NCBI GenBank assembly: GCA_021234155.1
Contig: JAJEKV010000064.1
Location: forward strand, 6,946,001-7,010,000
From: Isoetes taiwanensis
Taxonomy: Eukaryota; Streptophyta; Lycopodiopsida; Isoetales; Isoetaceae
DNA length: 64,000 bases
Reading direction: 5' to 3'
Numbering within the stretch: the stretch's first letter is position 1; every line of letters begins with the position of its first letter. This document shows, piece after piece, positions 46,900-57,928 of the stretch. The position numbers and the translations under genes were made by a program. Below the pieces are notes generated by a model. It had not been told where the DNA came from, ran no database searches, and saw only the letters and a program-made list of their open reading frames with translations.

Positions 46900-48584
46900 C
46901 ACGATGTCTCCGTATGTCGGGCAGTCACTAATCATATGGTTCTCATCCTCTATTCTCCCCCCGTCGCAGGTTCTGCATATCCTGTCTTCCTTGTCTACCC
47001 CTCTCCACCTGTCTTTTTCGATTCTCAGATCATGGCTTCCCATCCTAAATCTGGCTAGCGTGTCCCTTCTGTTTTTCCCCGATAAGTTATCCTCAGATAT
47101 CTGATTTCCTATTTGTTGGTGCGGATTAAAACACTGTATGAGCGGTCTGTCTTGGGTCCGTATGCCTTTGCGACCATGCTCTTGTTGCGTAATGCGCCCC
47201 TCCTCATTCCCTTTGCCCCTCTTCTATTAGGTCACTTTCAGATTTAATCCCATTTGTGCGGTCCATGTTGCCACCTCCTTAAACCATCCTTTGCTTTCGA
47301 GGATATGTGATTTTCTTTGATTACGTGATTGCAATCTTTGGCCGGAGTTTTCCTTGTATGTCTCCAGCGTTATCTACGGCGGGTATCTTATAGTTCTCTC
47401 CCATGCTCTCACTTCCATTGGTTTTTGCCCCTGTTTCGAGGACCATGATTGTTAGTGGTGTGTTGTCCTCACCACAATTCTATGCGTGCCATTGCCTAAG
47501 AATTCCTTCCTGCTTTTCCCAGTTTCTCTCTGTTAGACCTGGCCCCCATGCTTACGCTTTCCAGGTATAAGCGGGTGGTGGCTATTCTCGCTTGAATAGA
47601 TAACATTTGATATCGGTCGGGTTATTCTACTTCATTACAAAAGTTTTTCATGTTGAAGTAGCTTCCTATAGCTGATTGAAATCGGCATTGGCTCCTTTGG
47701 TCCATTTCCACGTGCCGTATGCGTGTCATACCCTAGATATCGTGATTACTGTTGGTTCCTCTATCTCGTTACCTTTATATTTAAAAGGTTTATGCATTCT
47801 TGTGTCCAAAGATGACTATCTTAGTTTTTGCTAGATTCCTTTGTCGACCAGATATCCTCCGGAATTGTTCTAGAATTTTGAGCGGTCAGTGCATTCCTTT
47901 GTTCTTTGTTGCCATCATACTAAGATCATCCGGCAGTATAGCATTATTGGTACCTTCGTGTCTCCTAAGCGTTGGGGCATGCTCGTCTCCCTTACGTTAC
48001 GCTATGTATCCCGTAGTGCGTCTATGTATATTCCAAGCGGTGTTGGGGATAGCGGGCATCCTCGCTTTACCCGGTGTGTCCGCAGATTATCGGTACTGTC
48101 CTTCTGTTCCATTTTAGCATACACCTTGTGGTATAGTCTTGCTATCGATCCTACCATATTTCGGGGGCTGCATGTCCATCAATCTCTTTAGCGACTTCTC
48201 TCTCGGGAACCGTATCGAATGCTTTTTCGAAATCTACAAAGCGTGCAGATTATTTTCTTTCCCCGCAATTTGTTCTACGCTCTATTAATATCCGTAGGGT
48301 CACTAGATGATACGTGGTTGAGTGCTCTCGGTCGAACCCCCGCTTGCCCTTTGTGCTCTCATATTTCCTTCTTACGCCCATTTCTTTAGTTTATTATCCA
48401 ATACCTTTCCAAACCATTTTGCGAAAATCGAGCTTACCATTATTGTTCGTAATTCCCGGATCTTTTCTATTCCTGTCTTATGTAAAGGTATGACTACGTT
48501 GTATGTCCATCCATGCGGGAGTCCTGTATGTATGATGCCGTTAAAATGTCGGTAACACAATGCGCCGATTTCTAATTCGCACAC
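46900..48584 (-). pseudogene. LINE reverse transcriptase and C-terminal motif, degenerate
   Basis: The best block, 48372-48584, reads FNGIIHTGLPHGWTYNVVIP, then LHKTGIEKIRELRTIMVSSI and FAKWFGKVLDNKLKKWA, the RT start region of LINEs (gatekeeper W-VIP-K then YRTI). Near 46900-47000 the minus strand gives CRTCDGGRIEDENHMISDCP, a C-X2-C...E-D-H-C motif typical of the LINE C-terminus. Between these the frame is broken and the YADD box was not found. Confidence 0.65.
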
Positions 48585-49970
48585 TTCAAAGAAGATTCAG
48601 CGGTGAGTCCGTATAAATCCGGAGCTTTATGATTGGCCATCCTGTTCAGGGCCATCCCTACGTCTAGCAAGTTGAAGCATGGTTTGTCCTGATCATGCTG
48701 TAGTGGTATCGATACTGGAGGTGCCCCTGTCTTGTATAATTTATCCAAGTAACTCTCCCATCCCTCGGTTCCAATGTCATCTTGTTCGTTCTTTGCTTTC
48801 ACATTACTTCCCCCTCCTTTATTTTTGAGTCCTCTCCAAAACCGGGCTGTTTTTTCAGCATTTTCCCCAAGTACCATTGGTCTTTGTAACAAAGTTATTG
48901 TATCTCTCTTCTTCTTGGTAATCTTATGTATCTTTGCCCTTTCTTCTCGGTATGTCTCCTTTCCCCTATGTTTTCTTACTTTCCTCTTGTATTCCCTACA
49001 CTCGTCATCATACCATACTGAAGCTCTAAATGCCCTATTTTTCCTGATTTTGATCTTTTTCCCAAACACCTCTGTTGCTACCCTTACCATGATGTCATTT
49101 AGGGTGTTTCCATTCTCACTTGCGTTGTGCTCTCCCCAGTTCCATTCTCCCATTTCCTCCTTGATCATTTGGGTGAAGGTTTCTGCGTGTGTCTCCTGGA
49201 ACTGAATCTTCACCCTGTCTTTATTATCTTCCTTTCTTTCTGTGCTGTCTTTTTGTGGCGTCTCCCCTAGCCCGATTGTTAGTTTAACTGGTCTATGGCT
49301 TTCCCTCCTCCCGGTCGGCCATTCCTGTAGCATCAGCCCTTCTATCTTTTTTGCTGCTTGTTCGTTCACAATTATATAATCCACTATGCTCTTACCATGT
49401 GTGTTTTGGCTCGTGAAGCCTCCTGATCCCCTCCATTTTCCCACACCATTGGCTATAATCATCCCTGTTGCCGTGCATACTTCCAGCAGTAATTCACCTC
49501 TAGCATTGACCTCTGCCTTATCTTACGTCAGATCCCTCTCGCCACTCCATTGCCCTCATCGTATACACCGCCCGCCCCCTATCTCATCCGTGTGTGTACT
49601 CTGTGCTTGTTCCTGTCCGGTTCTAGCATTTAGATCTCCTATTATAATCACTGGTCCTTGTTCCTTCCATTTCGTTATATTCTCTCCCAGATCTAGCAGT
49701 TCTAGTTTATCACCGTTTATTTGGGTAATATGTAATTATCAGAACCACATCTTGTTTGTTTTTCATTTGGATACTCAAAACCATATATCTTTTATTGATA
49801 TCCGAATGTAACATACATGCATTGTTAATCTGCCTTTTTTTTATATAACAAGCCAAACCTCGCACTCCCCCTCCTATTTTAAATTCCTGTCTTTCCAACA
49901 CGCGTGAGCAGTTGGTATCCTTCCTCCTCTGGCAGCCTTTTGGCGTTATGCTCCCAAGTCTCTGGGGCAT
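48572..49970 (-). pseudogene. LINE endonuclease (EEP family) and RT linker
   Basis: Minus-strand frames give ECKIGGG-like start (FKIGGGVRGLACYIKKRQI, 49860), KRYMVLSIQMKN, then GDLNARTGQEQAQ (49640), and SIVDYIIVNEQAAKKIEGLM with ESHRPVKLTIG (49400-49270). GDLN and the SxxDYI and SxHxPV motifs are the core of APE-type LINE endonucleases that nick target DNA. The 296-codon frame 48572-49462 stays open through the linker to MALNRMANHKAPDLYGLTAE, the start of the RT domain. Breaks near 49710 and 49500 separate the N-terminal half. Confidence 0.85.
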
Positions 49971-49996
49971 ATTATGTCCGCGACCTTGGGCACCTT

Positions 49997-50601
49997 CTAA
50001 CCTTTCTCCATCATCCCATGGGTACCGATGTGCGGTTCGATTACCACAATGTCAGCGTCTTTTCCCCCAGGTTGCTCATACTGTATCTCTGTGTTTTCTG
50101 TACCAATGCCCATCCTCCTTGGTCTTCCCCTGGTCTTCATTGTCGGGGTTGGCCCTCCGAACCTTGCTTGTGTTGCTCGCTCTTCGTTTCCCCCGTTTTC
50201 GTTTCTTCCTATTACTCGCATTACGGTTCCTTCTACCGTGCACGCTCTTCCAGAGCTTCCTTTCCGCGATCGTTTCTCCAGCCCTGTTGTATAGACATCA
50301 GGGGGCGTATGTTTTCCTTCTCTGCCTCCGTTGATTTTTCTATCCCCTGCACCCCCTGCAGCCCCTGCAACCCTGCCGTCTGTTCCTGCGGTTGAGTCGC
50401 TTGTTCTCTCCCCCTCTTGTGTATATAGACCTTGCCATTCTTGACCCCCGCTTGTATCCCTGCTTGGTTCAGATCCCTGGCTTTGGCCAACTCCCTGTGC
50501 AGCCCCTGTCTCTGCATCACCGTTAATGACTCCTGTACCTTGATTCCATTCCTCAATCTGGGTCCCATCCGTAGGATCCTTTCCTTGGTAGCCAAATCCC
50601 T
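49997..50601 (-). CDS. LINE ORF1-like segment
   Basis: Open minus-strand frame rich in Gly, Gln, Glu and Thr (GDAETGAAQGVGQSQGSEPS, GLEKRSRKGSSGRACT), running from the LINE 5' border. The open frame extends into the tandem repeat beyond 50601, but that part is host sequence. It has no zinc knuckle I can see. Position suggests ORF1 or the N-terminal extension of the endonuclease protein. Confidence 0.4.
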
Positions 50602-52854
50602 TAAAGCCTTGCAATAAGACTAAGTACAGAATATTACGTAGAGTAGGTAGTTCAATACGGGTTACACATAGTGTGCAGAAATCCAAGAGGTGCAAATAGC
50701 CTGTACAGTTATGAGATCCAGCCAGCAGAAATATGACTATGGTTTTTACATTATTCAGGTTGCCGAGTATATGCAGCATGTATTTACGAAGATCTATAGT
50801 AATATAAGCTTATAACCATCACCTTCAACTCAATTTGAAGTAATATGTATCAGTTAAGCCATGCATAACCGTCAATACTCAATAATCTTAAGCAAATTAT
50901 CTTACTGTCCAACACATGCTGAATGCTTATTTCTATTTTATTTAACAGCCTTGTACTCAACCTATTTAAGATGCTTAAAGCAGCCAGGAAACAGTACATA
51001 CACAAGAGTCCACTGGGCCCTGCTATTGTATAATGATAGATTCAATCTAGGTGTAGACAATGAGAAGTTTACCATAAGTAAACCTTTTCTGTAGATCTAC
51101 CATTTCTTAAGCACTTTGCAAACTCAATAGGAAAATATATTCATAACAAGGCAGAGGTCTAGGAGAAGCCTATCATTATTTGTGTTTAAGGCCAGTTAAA
51201 TCAATAGGATACAAAGCATTATCTAGTCAAACCTGAGGGTTGTGCTCCTGGTTGTTTGACTTGCTTTGAATTTCGTCATGCCCTTGTATTTTCCATGATA
51301 TTTTTGTTGTGGTAGCAGCATCCTTTGGTTGCACCATCGCCAGCTTTCTGCTTATCTATATCATCTATCTTAAATACTGCCTCAGAGCAGCCTGTAGGGC
51401 TTATTGCTCATTTTACCTCCAAAATTGGAAGAGCTTCTTCCGACTAGCATTTGCTATTTCCTGTGAGCCTATCTCTTCGTGGTAGACAAGTTTAGGCCGC
51501 CTACCTTTACGCCATGCTTTTTAGGAAGCCATCGGATCATGTAACATTCAACAGGGCAAGATGCCAAATACATAGCAAAAGATCCAAATTTAAAAGCGGT
51601 TCTTAACCTAAGAACTCCAAGCGCCAACGGGACACGTCTCGGCATTTTCTATAAGCGAAATCATACTTTTTGAGAAAATATCATTGTGTACCTTTTCGTT
51701 CACGTGTTGGTGCGAGGCCATATCTTTACTCCGCCGCTTATTCCATCAAGTTTGCCCTAGTTGGAGCTCATCTGTATCTTTAGGTTAAGTGAGTTTCACA
51801 ATTAGTAATTTCCTTATTTTAATAATCCAATATGTTTATTCCACTTAAGTGTACCATATCTAGATCACAAAACCATAGCTCATTAGCATTTTATTAACAT
51901 CATATGGCCTCACCTGGCAGTTTCTTTTCCAAAAGCCAAGGGGATGTTCCCAACTAAGGCCCCATATCTTTGTGCAATTTCAAGTTGATGAGACTTGTAG
52001 AAATTAAACCAAAGCTATTTAGCTCTTTCCATCACAAGGTCTACCTTTATGACAATTAATAATATTCGGCTTAGAAAGTTTATGAATATTCCTATTAGAG
52101 TTCACATCACCTTGACGTTTAATCATATCAATTGAAATACTTACGTAATATGCAGTTGCAGTTGTGCCATAGGTAGTTCACCAGTATGGCCATGTACAAA
52201 CTCTTCATCATGTTCTTGGGGAGTTGACCTCCTGTAAATAGAACAAAGACCATGTATTGCAACATAATTTCAATAATAAAAAAACCTACCACCAACCGTA
52301 GGTCAGGAGGGCCAAATCAATTAAAGAAAGAGTAAAAAACACTCTTAGTATGAGCAGTTAAACAAGCAACAAGGTGAGTAGGACCTTGTTGCCAGGCCCT
52401 ACCCACCTATATTGCCATATTCAGCTCTTAAAATATTTCTTAAGATGTTGATCATATCATTGACTCTGTAAAGTGCTCCAGCAGCTCTTCGTGTAGAAAT
52501 CTTTGTTATTGTGGAAATCCATGCCAAATGGCTATATTTATCTTCCATTTATCTGCCAAATGGCCATATACATTCAAAACCTTCTTTTGCTATTTCCTTA
52601 CTTTTAATATAAGACAGAATATTTTCTATGGCATAATTTGGCGTGTAAGTAGTTCTTTCTTTGTTATATTTGAAAGCATTCAGGTTCTTCGATCCTCGTG
52701 ATATTGTTGTTCAAGCAAATGCTCCTTTGTATGATCCTATAAATTCCGGTCCAATGTGCATTAGATCATTTAAACAAGCCAAATGCTTTTCACCAAATAA
52801 TATAACCAGCATCATGGAAATTGGTATAACCAATAAACTGAAATTAGAACAAAA
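50602..52854 (-). repeat. Tandem unit, copy 3, right part
   Basis: Continues copy 3 after the LINE. E2 is intact at 52145-52231. In patches (about 51300-51990 and 52615-52745) nearly every CAG or CTG of copies 1 and 2 is altered, for example GTTGCTGCTGTTATA to GTTCTTTCTTTGTTATA and AACAGGACACG to AACGGGACACG. This corrupts parts of E1 and the acceptor of E3 (CCATATACTGTGC to CCATATCTTTGTGC). Confidence 0.85.
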
Positions 52855-55142
52855 AACCTTTAAATCTGTCAAGACAGACTTCAATCCTACATTTAACCTT
52901 TTCAAGGAAAAACTTCAGATTCAATAAGCAGCCTAAGTACCAAACTGGTGACATTTAGTACAAAGCCATGATCTGGTTATCATTCAATAAAGACTCCAAA
53001 AGTAATATAGAAGACAATAGTAGTGACAAATTATCGAAAGTGAAGAATGATGCAACAAACTTTAGATATGACACGAGAACGAGGGTTCAACTCAACTTAC
53101 ACTTTAGCTTTATAATAAGCTATAAGCGAAAGGATTTAGTCAAAAAAGCGACCTCAGACTTTACATTTTGAAAGAGAATAGATTTTGAGAATTGATCAAG
53201 TCCAATCAACAAGAATTAGACCCTGAATTTCGTCAATCTTCCATTTCTTGAACAAAACATAGCAGGGAGTAGAAGTTCCTGTTACCTGCAGTAGAACCAG
53301 AGGACAGTTAGCCAAGAACATGGGTAAAAGCCTAAGCTACTAGCAGGTGTCATAAGAGCTTCTAGGTTTATGCCCCTTCACCCTGCTTGTTTTACAAACA
53401 AATGTGGGGAATGGTCAGCATTCTCAATGGTCTTATTGCTAGCAATTTGGGTAATAAAATACAAAAATAAAGCCTTGCAATAAGACTAAGTACAGAATAT
53501 TACGTAGAGTAGGTAGTTCAATACGGGTTACACATAGTGTGCAGAAATCCAAGAGGTGCAAATAGCCTGTACAGTTATGAGATCCAGCCAGCAGAAATAT
53601 GACTATGGTTTTTACATTATTCAGGTTGCCGAGTATATGCAGCATGTATTTACGAAGATCTATAGTAATATAAGCTTATAACCATCACCTTCAACTCAAT
53701 TTGAAGTAATATGTATCAGTTAAGCCATGCATAACCGTCAATACTCAATAATCTTAAGCAAATTATCTTACTGTCCAACACATGCTGAATGCTTATTTCT
53801 ATTTTATTTACTTGACCTTGTACTCAACCTATTTAAGATGCTTAAAGCGGCCGGGAAAAATGATACATACACAAGAGTCCCTTTGGGCCACGCTATTGTA
53901 TAATGATAGATTCAATCTAGGTGTAGACAATGAGAAGTTTACCATAAGTAAACCTTTTCTGTAGATCTACCATTTCTTAAGCACTTTGCAAACTCAATAG
54001 GAAAATATATTCATAACAAGGCAGAGGTCTAGGAGAAGCCTATCATTATTTGTGTTTAAGGCCAGTTAAATCAATAGGATACAAAGCATTATCTAGTCAA
54101 ACCTGAGGGTTGTGCTCCTGGTTGTTTGACTTGCTTTGAATTTCGTCATGCCCTTGTATTTTCCATGATATTTTTGTTGACGGTAGCATCTGCACTGGTT
54201 GCACCATCGCCAGCTTTCTGCTTATCTATATCATCTATCTTAAATACTGCCTCAGAGCAGCCTGTAGGGCTTATTGCTCATTTTACCTCCAAAATTGGAA
54301 GAGCTTCTTCCGACTAGCATTTGCTATTTCCTGCTGAGCCTATCTCTTCGTGGTAGACAAGTTTAGGCCGCCTACCTTTCTGCCATGCTTTTTCCGGAAG
54401 CCATCGGATCATGTAACATTCAACAGGCAAGATGCCAAATACATAGCAAAAGATCCAAGTTGCAGGCGGTTCTTAACCTAAGAACTCCAAAGTCGCCAGC
54501 GGGACCGTCTCCGGCATTTTCTACTGGCGAAATCATACTTTTGAGAAAATATCATTGTGTACCTTTCGTTCACATGTTGCTGCAGGCCATATCTTTACTC
54601 TGGCCGCTTATTCCATCAAGTTTGCCCTAGTTGGAGCTCATCTGTATCTTTAGGTTAAGTGAGTTTCACAATTAGTAATTTCCTTATTTTAATAATCCAA
54701 TATGTTTATTCCACTTAAGTGTACCATATCTAGATCACAAAACCATAGCTCATTAGCATTTTATTAACATCATATGGCCTCACCTGGCAGTTTCTTTTCC
54801 AAAAGCCAAGGGGATGTTCCCAACTAAGGCCCCATATACTATGCAATTTCAAGTTGACAGACTTGTAGAAATTAAACCAAAGCTATTTAGCTCTTTCCAT
54901 CACAAGGTCTACCTTTATGACAATTAATAATATTCGGCTTAGAAAGTTTATGAATATTCCTATTAGAGTTCACATCACCTTGACGTTTAATCATATCAAT
55001 TGAAATACTTACGTAATATGCAGTTGCAGTTGTGCCATAGGTAGTTCACCAGTATGGCCATGTACAAACTCTTCATCATGTTCTTGGGGAGTTGACCTCC
55101 TGTAAATAGAACAAAGACCATGTATTGCAACATAATTTCAAT
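52855..55142 (-). repeat. Tandem unit, copy 4, truncated
   Basis: Matches the first 2,290 bp of the unit and ends at GCAACATAATTTCAAT, where a poly(A) run and repeat R1 copy b begin. E2 (55013-55099) and E3 (54784-54838) are present and E1 is lost. CAG/CTG-linked changes cluster at 52990-53160, 53444-53460, 53810-53895 and 54460-54545. Confidence 0.85.
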
Positions 55143-55143
55143 T

Positions 55144-55450
55144 AAAAAAAAAAAAAAAAAAAAAATAGATTCAGGATAAAAAATAATCGCATTAGCTCAT
55201 TGGGTATATTGGTTAAAGTAGTATTAGTTAGAACATTGAATTATTTCGGTAGAGGTTCGAGCTCCCGTATTTTATATTCTAAAATCTTAGGCAAAGTCGT
55301 ATAGAGGTTCGATATTCCCTCAAAACCTTATGTGAAATCATATTTCAAATTTCAAAATCATAGGCGCCTCCAATCATAAATGACTATAAGCGAAACGAGA
55401 GGTGCCCAGGGGCCCTAACATAAGATCTGGGTCGTACGACTGTGGTAATC
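55144..55450 (+). repeat. Dispersed repeat R1, copy b, with tRNA-like A and B boxes
   Basis: After a poly(A) run of about 22, the sequence has an A-box-like ATTAGCTCATTGGGTA (55191) and a B-box-like GAGGTTCGAGCTCCC (55252), then AAACCTTATGTGAAATCATA and the end CGACTGTGGTAATCCAGGG. The box spacing (about 60 bp) and sequences are those of RNA polymerase III internal promoters, so R1 is a candidate SINE or tRNA-derived repeat. A second GAGGTTCGA (55303) follows. Confidence 0.6.
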
Positions 55451-55950
55451 CAGGGTGCACCTCCTCGTTATCGCCTATTCTTTCAAACAAAGTCTCTATC
55501 TCCAAATGGCAGCTTCAAGTGTCTCAACGTAAATATAGTATGGTTGAAGTATTTTCCTCCAACTGTGAATGACCTTCTGTGGCAGGTGGTACAAAGAAGT
55601 CTTCGTGTTAATGTTCATTTGCATAGTTTCAGCTCACAAGTTAGCCCCTTGTGTCCTATATATGGGTTATGACAAAAAACAATTGAGCATTCATTTGTGC
55701 TTTGTGCATAAATAGCATTTGTTTGGACTTGGGTTCAATGCTTGTTTTCTATAAATATAATAATCAGACGATTTTGCTGGGGCTACTACCTCATTTCTTG
55801 ATTAAAACAGAAGAAGTTGGCATTCCTTATTTGTCGTCTTGGTTTATATGGATAGTTTGGACGCGAAGTCAACATGTTGTTTTTCGGGCTCTTACTTGTT
55901 CATCTTCCGGCTTATTACTTGAGACAAGAAAGTTGTGAAGGATTTTCTTA
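55451..55950 (+). pseudogene. L1-type LINE C-terminal (zf-RVT-like) fragment
   Basis: The plus strand reads YFPPTVNDLLWQVVQRSLRV, PLCPIYGL then KTIEHSFVLCA and AFVWTWVQCLF, which matches the zf-RVT module at the end of plant L1 proteins (LLW..., CPxC, E-IEHLF-C, W). Stops at about 55670 and 55710 break it. It complements the RT part at 38830-39930. Confidence 0.75.
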
Positions 55951-56739
55951 TTTTGGTCGATGTAGATGGCCTTCCACTATTCTAATTTGTACTTTAACAC
56001 CTTATATATAATATAAAATTGCAACATGTCCTGCAGAAAAAAAAATACATGTCTAATAAAAAGGCATTGGGTTGTTACAAGCAACTCGTTAAGTTAGGCA
56101 TCTTGTAATTGGCAAATACAAGTACAAGCCTCAACATCGCTAGCTAGGCACAGGGATGTATGAGGGATGTACAAGTAGCATTGCGAGCTAAGCACTAGGA
56201 CATGTGTTGCATGCAACTTACCTTGTTTACTCTAATAGCATGAGCATTTTGAAGTAGCGTATCCCACTATCATACTACTCATAAAAGTGTTACTTAAAAC
56301 TTTAAAATAGAACATATTAGTAAGTGTGTGCTCGGCGTTGCCGCACATAAGTTTGGGGCATGTGTTTATTTGATCCTTTGATATAGCCTTTGATTGTGGT
56401 TGCAATGTGGAAGATGTCAAAATAATGTTATTATTTCTCAAGCTATTAAAGGCAAGTTCATCGTTGTAAACTTAGACGTATAAACTTAGATGGTGTATTT
56501 ACAATGGGGTGGTCTAACAACAGATAGACAGACAGGCAGGTAGTCAGACAGACAGATAGTACTTTTTATGTCATACCATAAGACAGCATCCAATAGGGAC
56601 ATTTGACGGTCCCCTGAAGAGAGACTTGAATATAGAGCACTTTGAACTTTTGATGGTGGCTTTATGAGCTGATGGCCTGATAGTTGGTACCAAATGGTTG
56701 GCTTGTTGACTGAAACTAGCTTGAGCATGTCTCATACAA
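55951..56739. other. Unassigned stretch with ACAG/GACA microsatellite
   Basis: No gene recognised. A degenerate CAGA/CAGG tetranucleotide run (AGATAGACAGACAGGCAGGT and on) occupies 56520-56558. The minus-strand frames crossing it are low-complexity. Confidence 0.5.
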
Positions 56740-57215
56740 CCTATATACTGCATTCTGCAGATCAATAGGGACCCCTAGCTGTCGCAATCTTACCCATAGC
56801 TTTTCTTGGAGCATAGTGTCAAAACCCTTGGGGCGAAGTCAACAAAGCAACAATGTATGTCTTGTTGATGGTTCAACTAGAGTCCGCAGCATGAAGATGT
56901 GATCAATGGTTGAGTGTCGGGGCCTCAATCCTGCCTGTGAGAGGGCCCGCACCTCTGCCCATCCCTTCAAATGCTGCTCGAGAATCCTGACTAGCAGTTT
57001 TGCAAATACCGAACTGGCCATGATTGTTCGAACAAATTGGCTGGGCAGTGCGGATGGGGACAACTCTGCTAGTGGTCCACGGGAAGAGGGGGAAAAGAAG
57101 GGGGGGGGGGAAAGGGGGAGAGGGGAACCTTCCTGTAGCGCCGTATTGAACAAGGAGGTTAAGACTGGTACTATGGATGGCCCTGCCCACTTGAGCAACT
57201 CTGCCACTCAACATG
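56740..57215 (-). pseudogene. LINE reverse transcriptase fragment
   Basis: Minus strand: MAELLKWAGPSIVPVLTSLF then NTALQEG (57207-57130), a G-rich interruption replacing the usual W-VIP region, then RTIMASSVFAKLLVRILEQH, GWAEVRALSQAGLRPRHSTI and DHIFMLRTLVE. These are the LINE RT motifs around AGFRPGRST. A frameshift follows, and PIDLQNAVYRLYE-like sequence appears near 56760. It ends where the Helitron-like fragment starts on the other strand. Confidence 0.8.
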
Positions 57216-57800
57216 CATCATGGTCTGGGACAAAATGAGGATGGCACACACACAGGCACTCGTTGTTGTCGACAGGGTTTTACGCGAGATATGCCAAGAT
57301 GACAGATCGTTTGGGGAAATGATAATGCTCACCGGCAGCGATTTTCAACAGAAGTTGTCTGTGGTCAAGCATGCATTAAGGACGGAAGTCATCTCGAAGT
57401 GTGTCAAGAGGAACCCGCTATGGACTAGCTTCAAGTCCCACAAGTTGACACAAAGCAAACCTCCTCACATTGGCTGCTATGTCTTGGTAATGGAAAACAG
57501 ATTAATAATGAGCCAACGCTCGACCATGACTTGGTTGAGATACCCGAAGAATGTGTTGTGGAAGAAGACTTGATTGATAGCATCTTCGAACGGGGGCCAT
57601 CTTGATGGAAATTATGGAAATAACATTGTATGACAAGGCAATGAAGACACACTTATCAACAATAAGGTCTTCCTAAGGTTACACGGACAACTCCATACAC
57701 GCATAGACACCATCATTGCAGAAGGCAAAACTGCTACAAGGGACTTCGCAATCAAGTTCATCAACCATATGAATTGGAAAAGAGATCGTAGCCACTGACA
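57216..57800 (+). pseudogene. Helitron-type PIF1-like helicase fragment
   Basis: The plus strand reads VWDKMRMAHTQALVVVDRVL, REICQDDRSFGEMIMLTGSD, FQQKLSVVKHALRTE, then KRNPLWTSFKSHKLT. This follows PIF1-like helicases of plant Helitrons (DE-x-M-AH, ALD-LRDI, FGG-VVL-GDFRQ-LPVV, S-LW); the walker-B-like DEA reads DKM. After a frameshift come NGKQINNEPTLDHDLVEIPE and EEDLIDSIFE (57490-57590), then INNKVFLRLHGQL (57660). Helitron helicase unwinds DNA during rolling-circle transposition; no Rep domain or 3' CTRR hairpin was found, so this is an isolated piece. Confidence 0.75.
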
Positions 57801-57928
57801 AATACAAATTGTTAAACACCAAAAGACTATGACACTCACACTTAATGAATCAAGTCGTGGGAAATCATGCTTACACTTTATGAATCAATGGACATATTTG
57901 ATCAATGTATCTATAATAGATTAATGGA

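Larger units (their letters stand above)
46485..50601 (-). mobile_element. LINE (non-LTR retrotransposon), about 4.1 kb, inserted in tandem copy 3
   Basis: Minus-strand element. The 3' end at the left is a CTATT pentamer tail (plus-strand GAATA units, 46485-46513); the 5' end is at 50601. In order it encodes an ORF1-like Gly/Gln-rich segment (50600-50000), an endonuclease and an RT. Only TA (46483-46484 and 50602-50603) is shared by both flanks, so no ordinary long target duplication is present, yet the host repeat resumes without loss. The 3' UTR contains GCCATAAGGCCCCTGGACTT and similar GC-richer sequence. Confidence 0.85.

Noticed and set aside
48774-50395. Plus-strand frames of 140-163 codons rich in Ser, Phe and Cys
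   Set aside because: They are antisense to the LINE endonuclease and ORF1-like frames.
50602-50779. N-terminal 59 residues of the 260-codon minus frame 49997-50779
   Set aside because: This part lies in the tandem repeat and also occurs as the end of a separate frame in copies 1 and 2; its fusion to the LINE frame is accidental.
51300-52000. Reading copy 3 as an old, diverged unit
   Set aside because: Mismatches are confined to patches and to CAG/CTG sites, while hundreds of neighbouring bases are identical; age would spread them evenly.
55191-55266. Possible functional tRNA gene
   Set aside because: A and B boxes are present, but acceptor and anticodon stems do not pair and the sequence is one of three diverged repeat copies.
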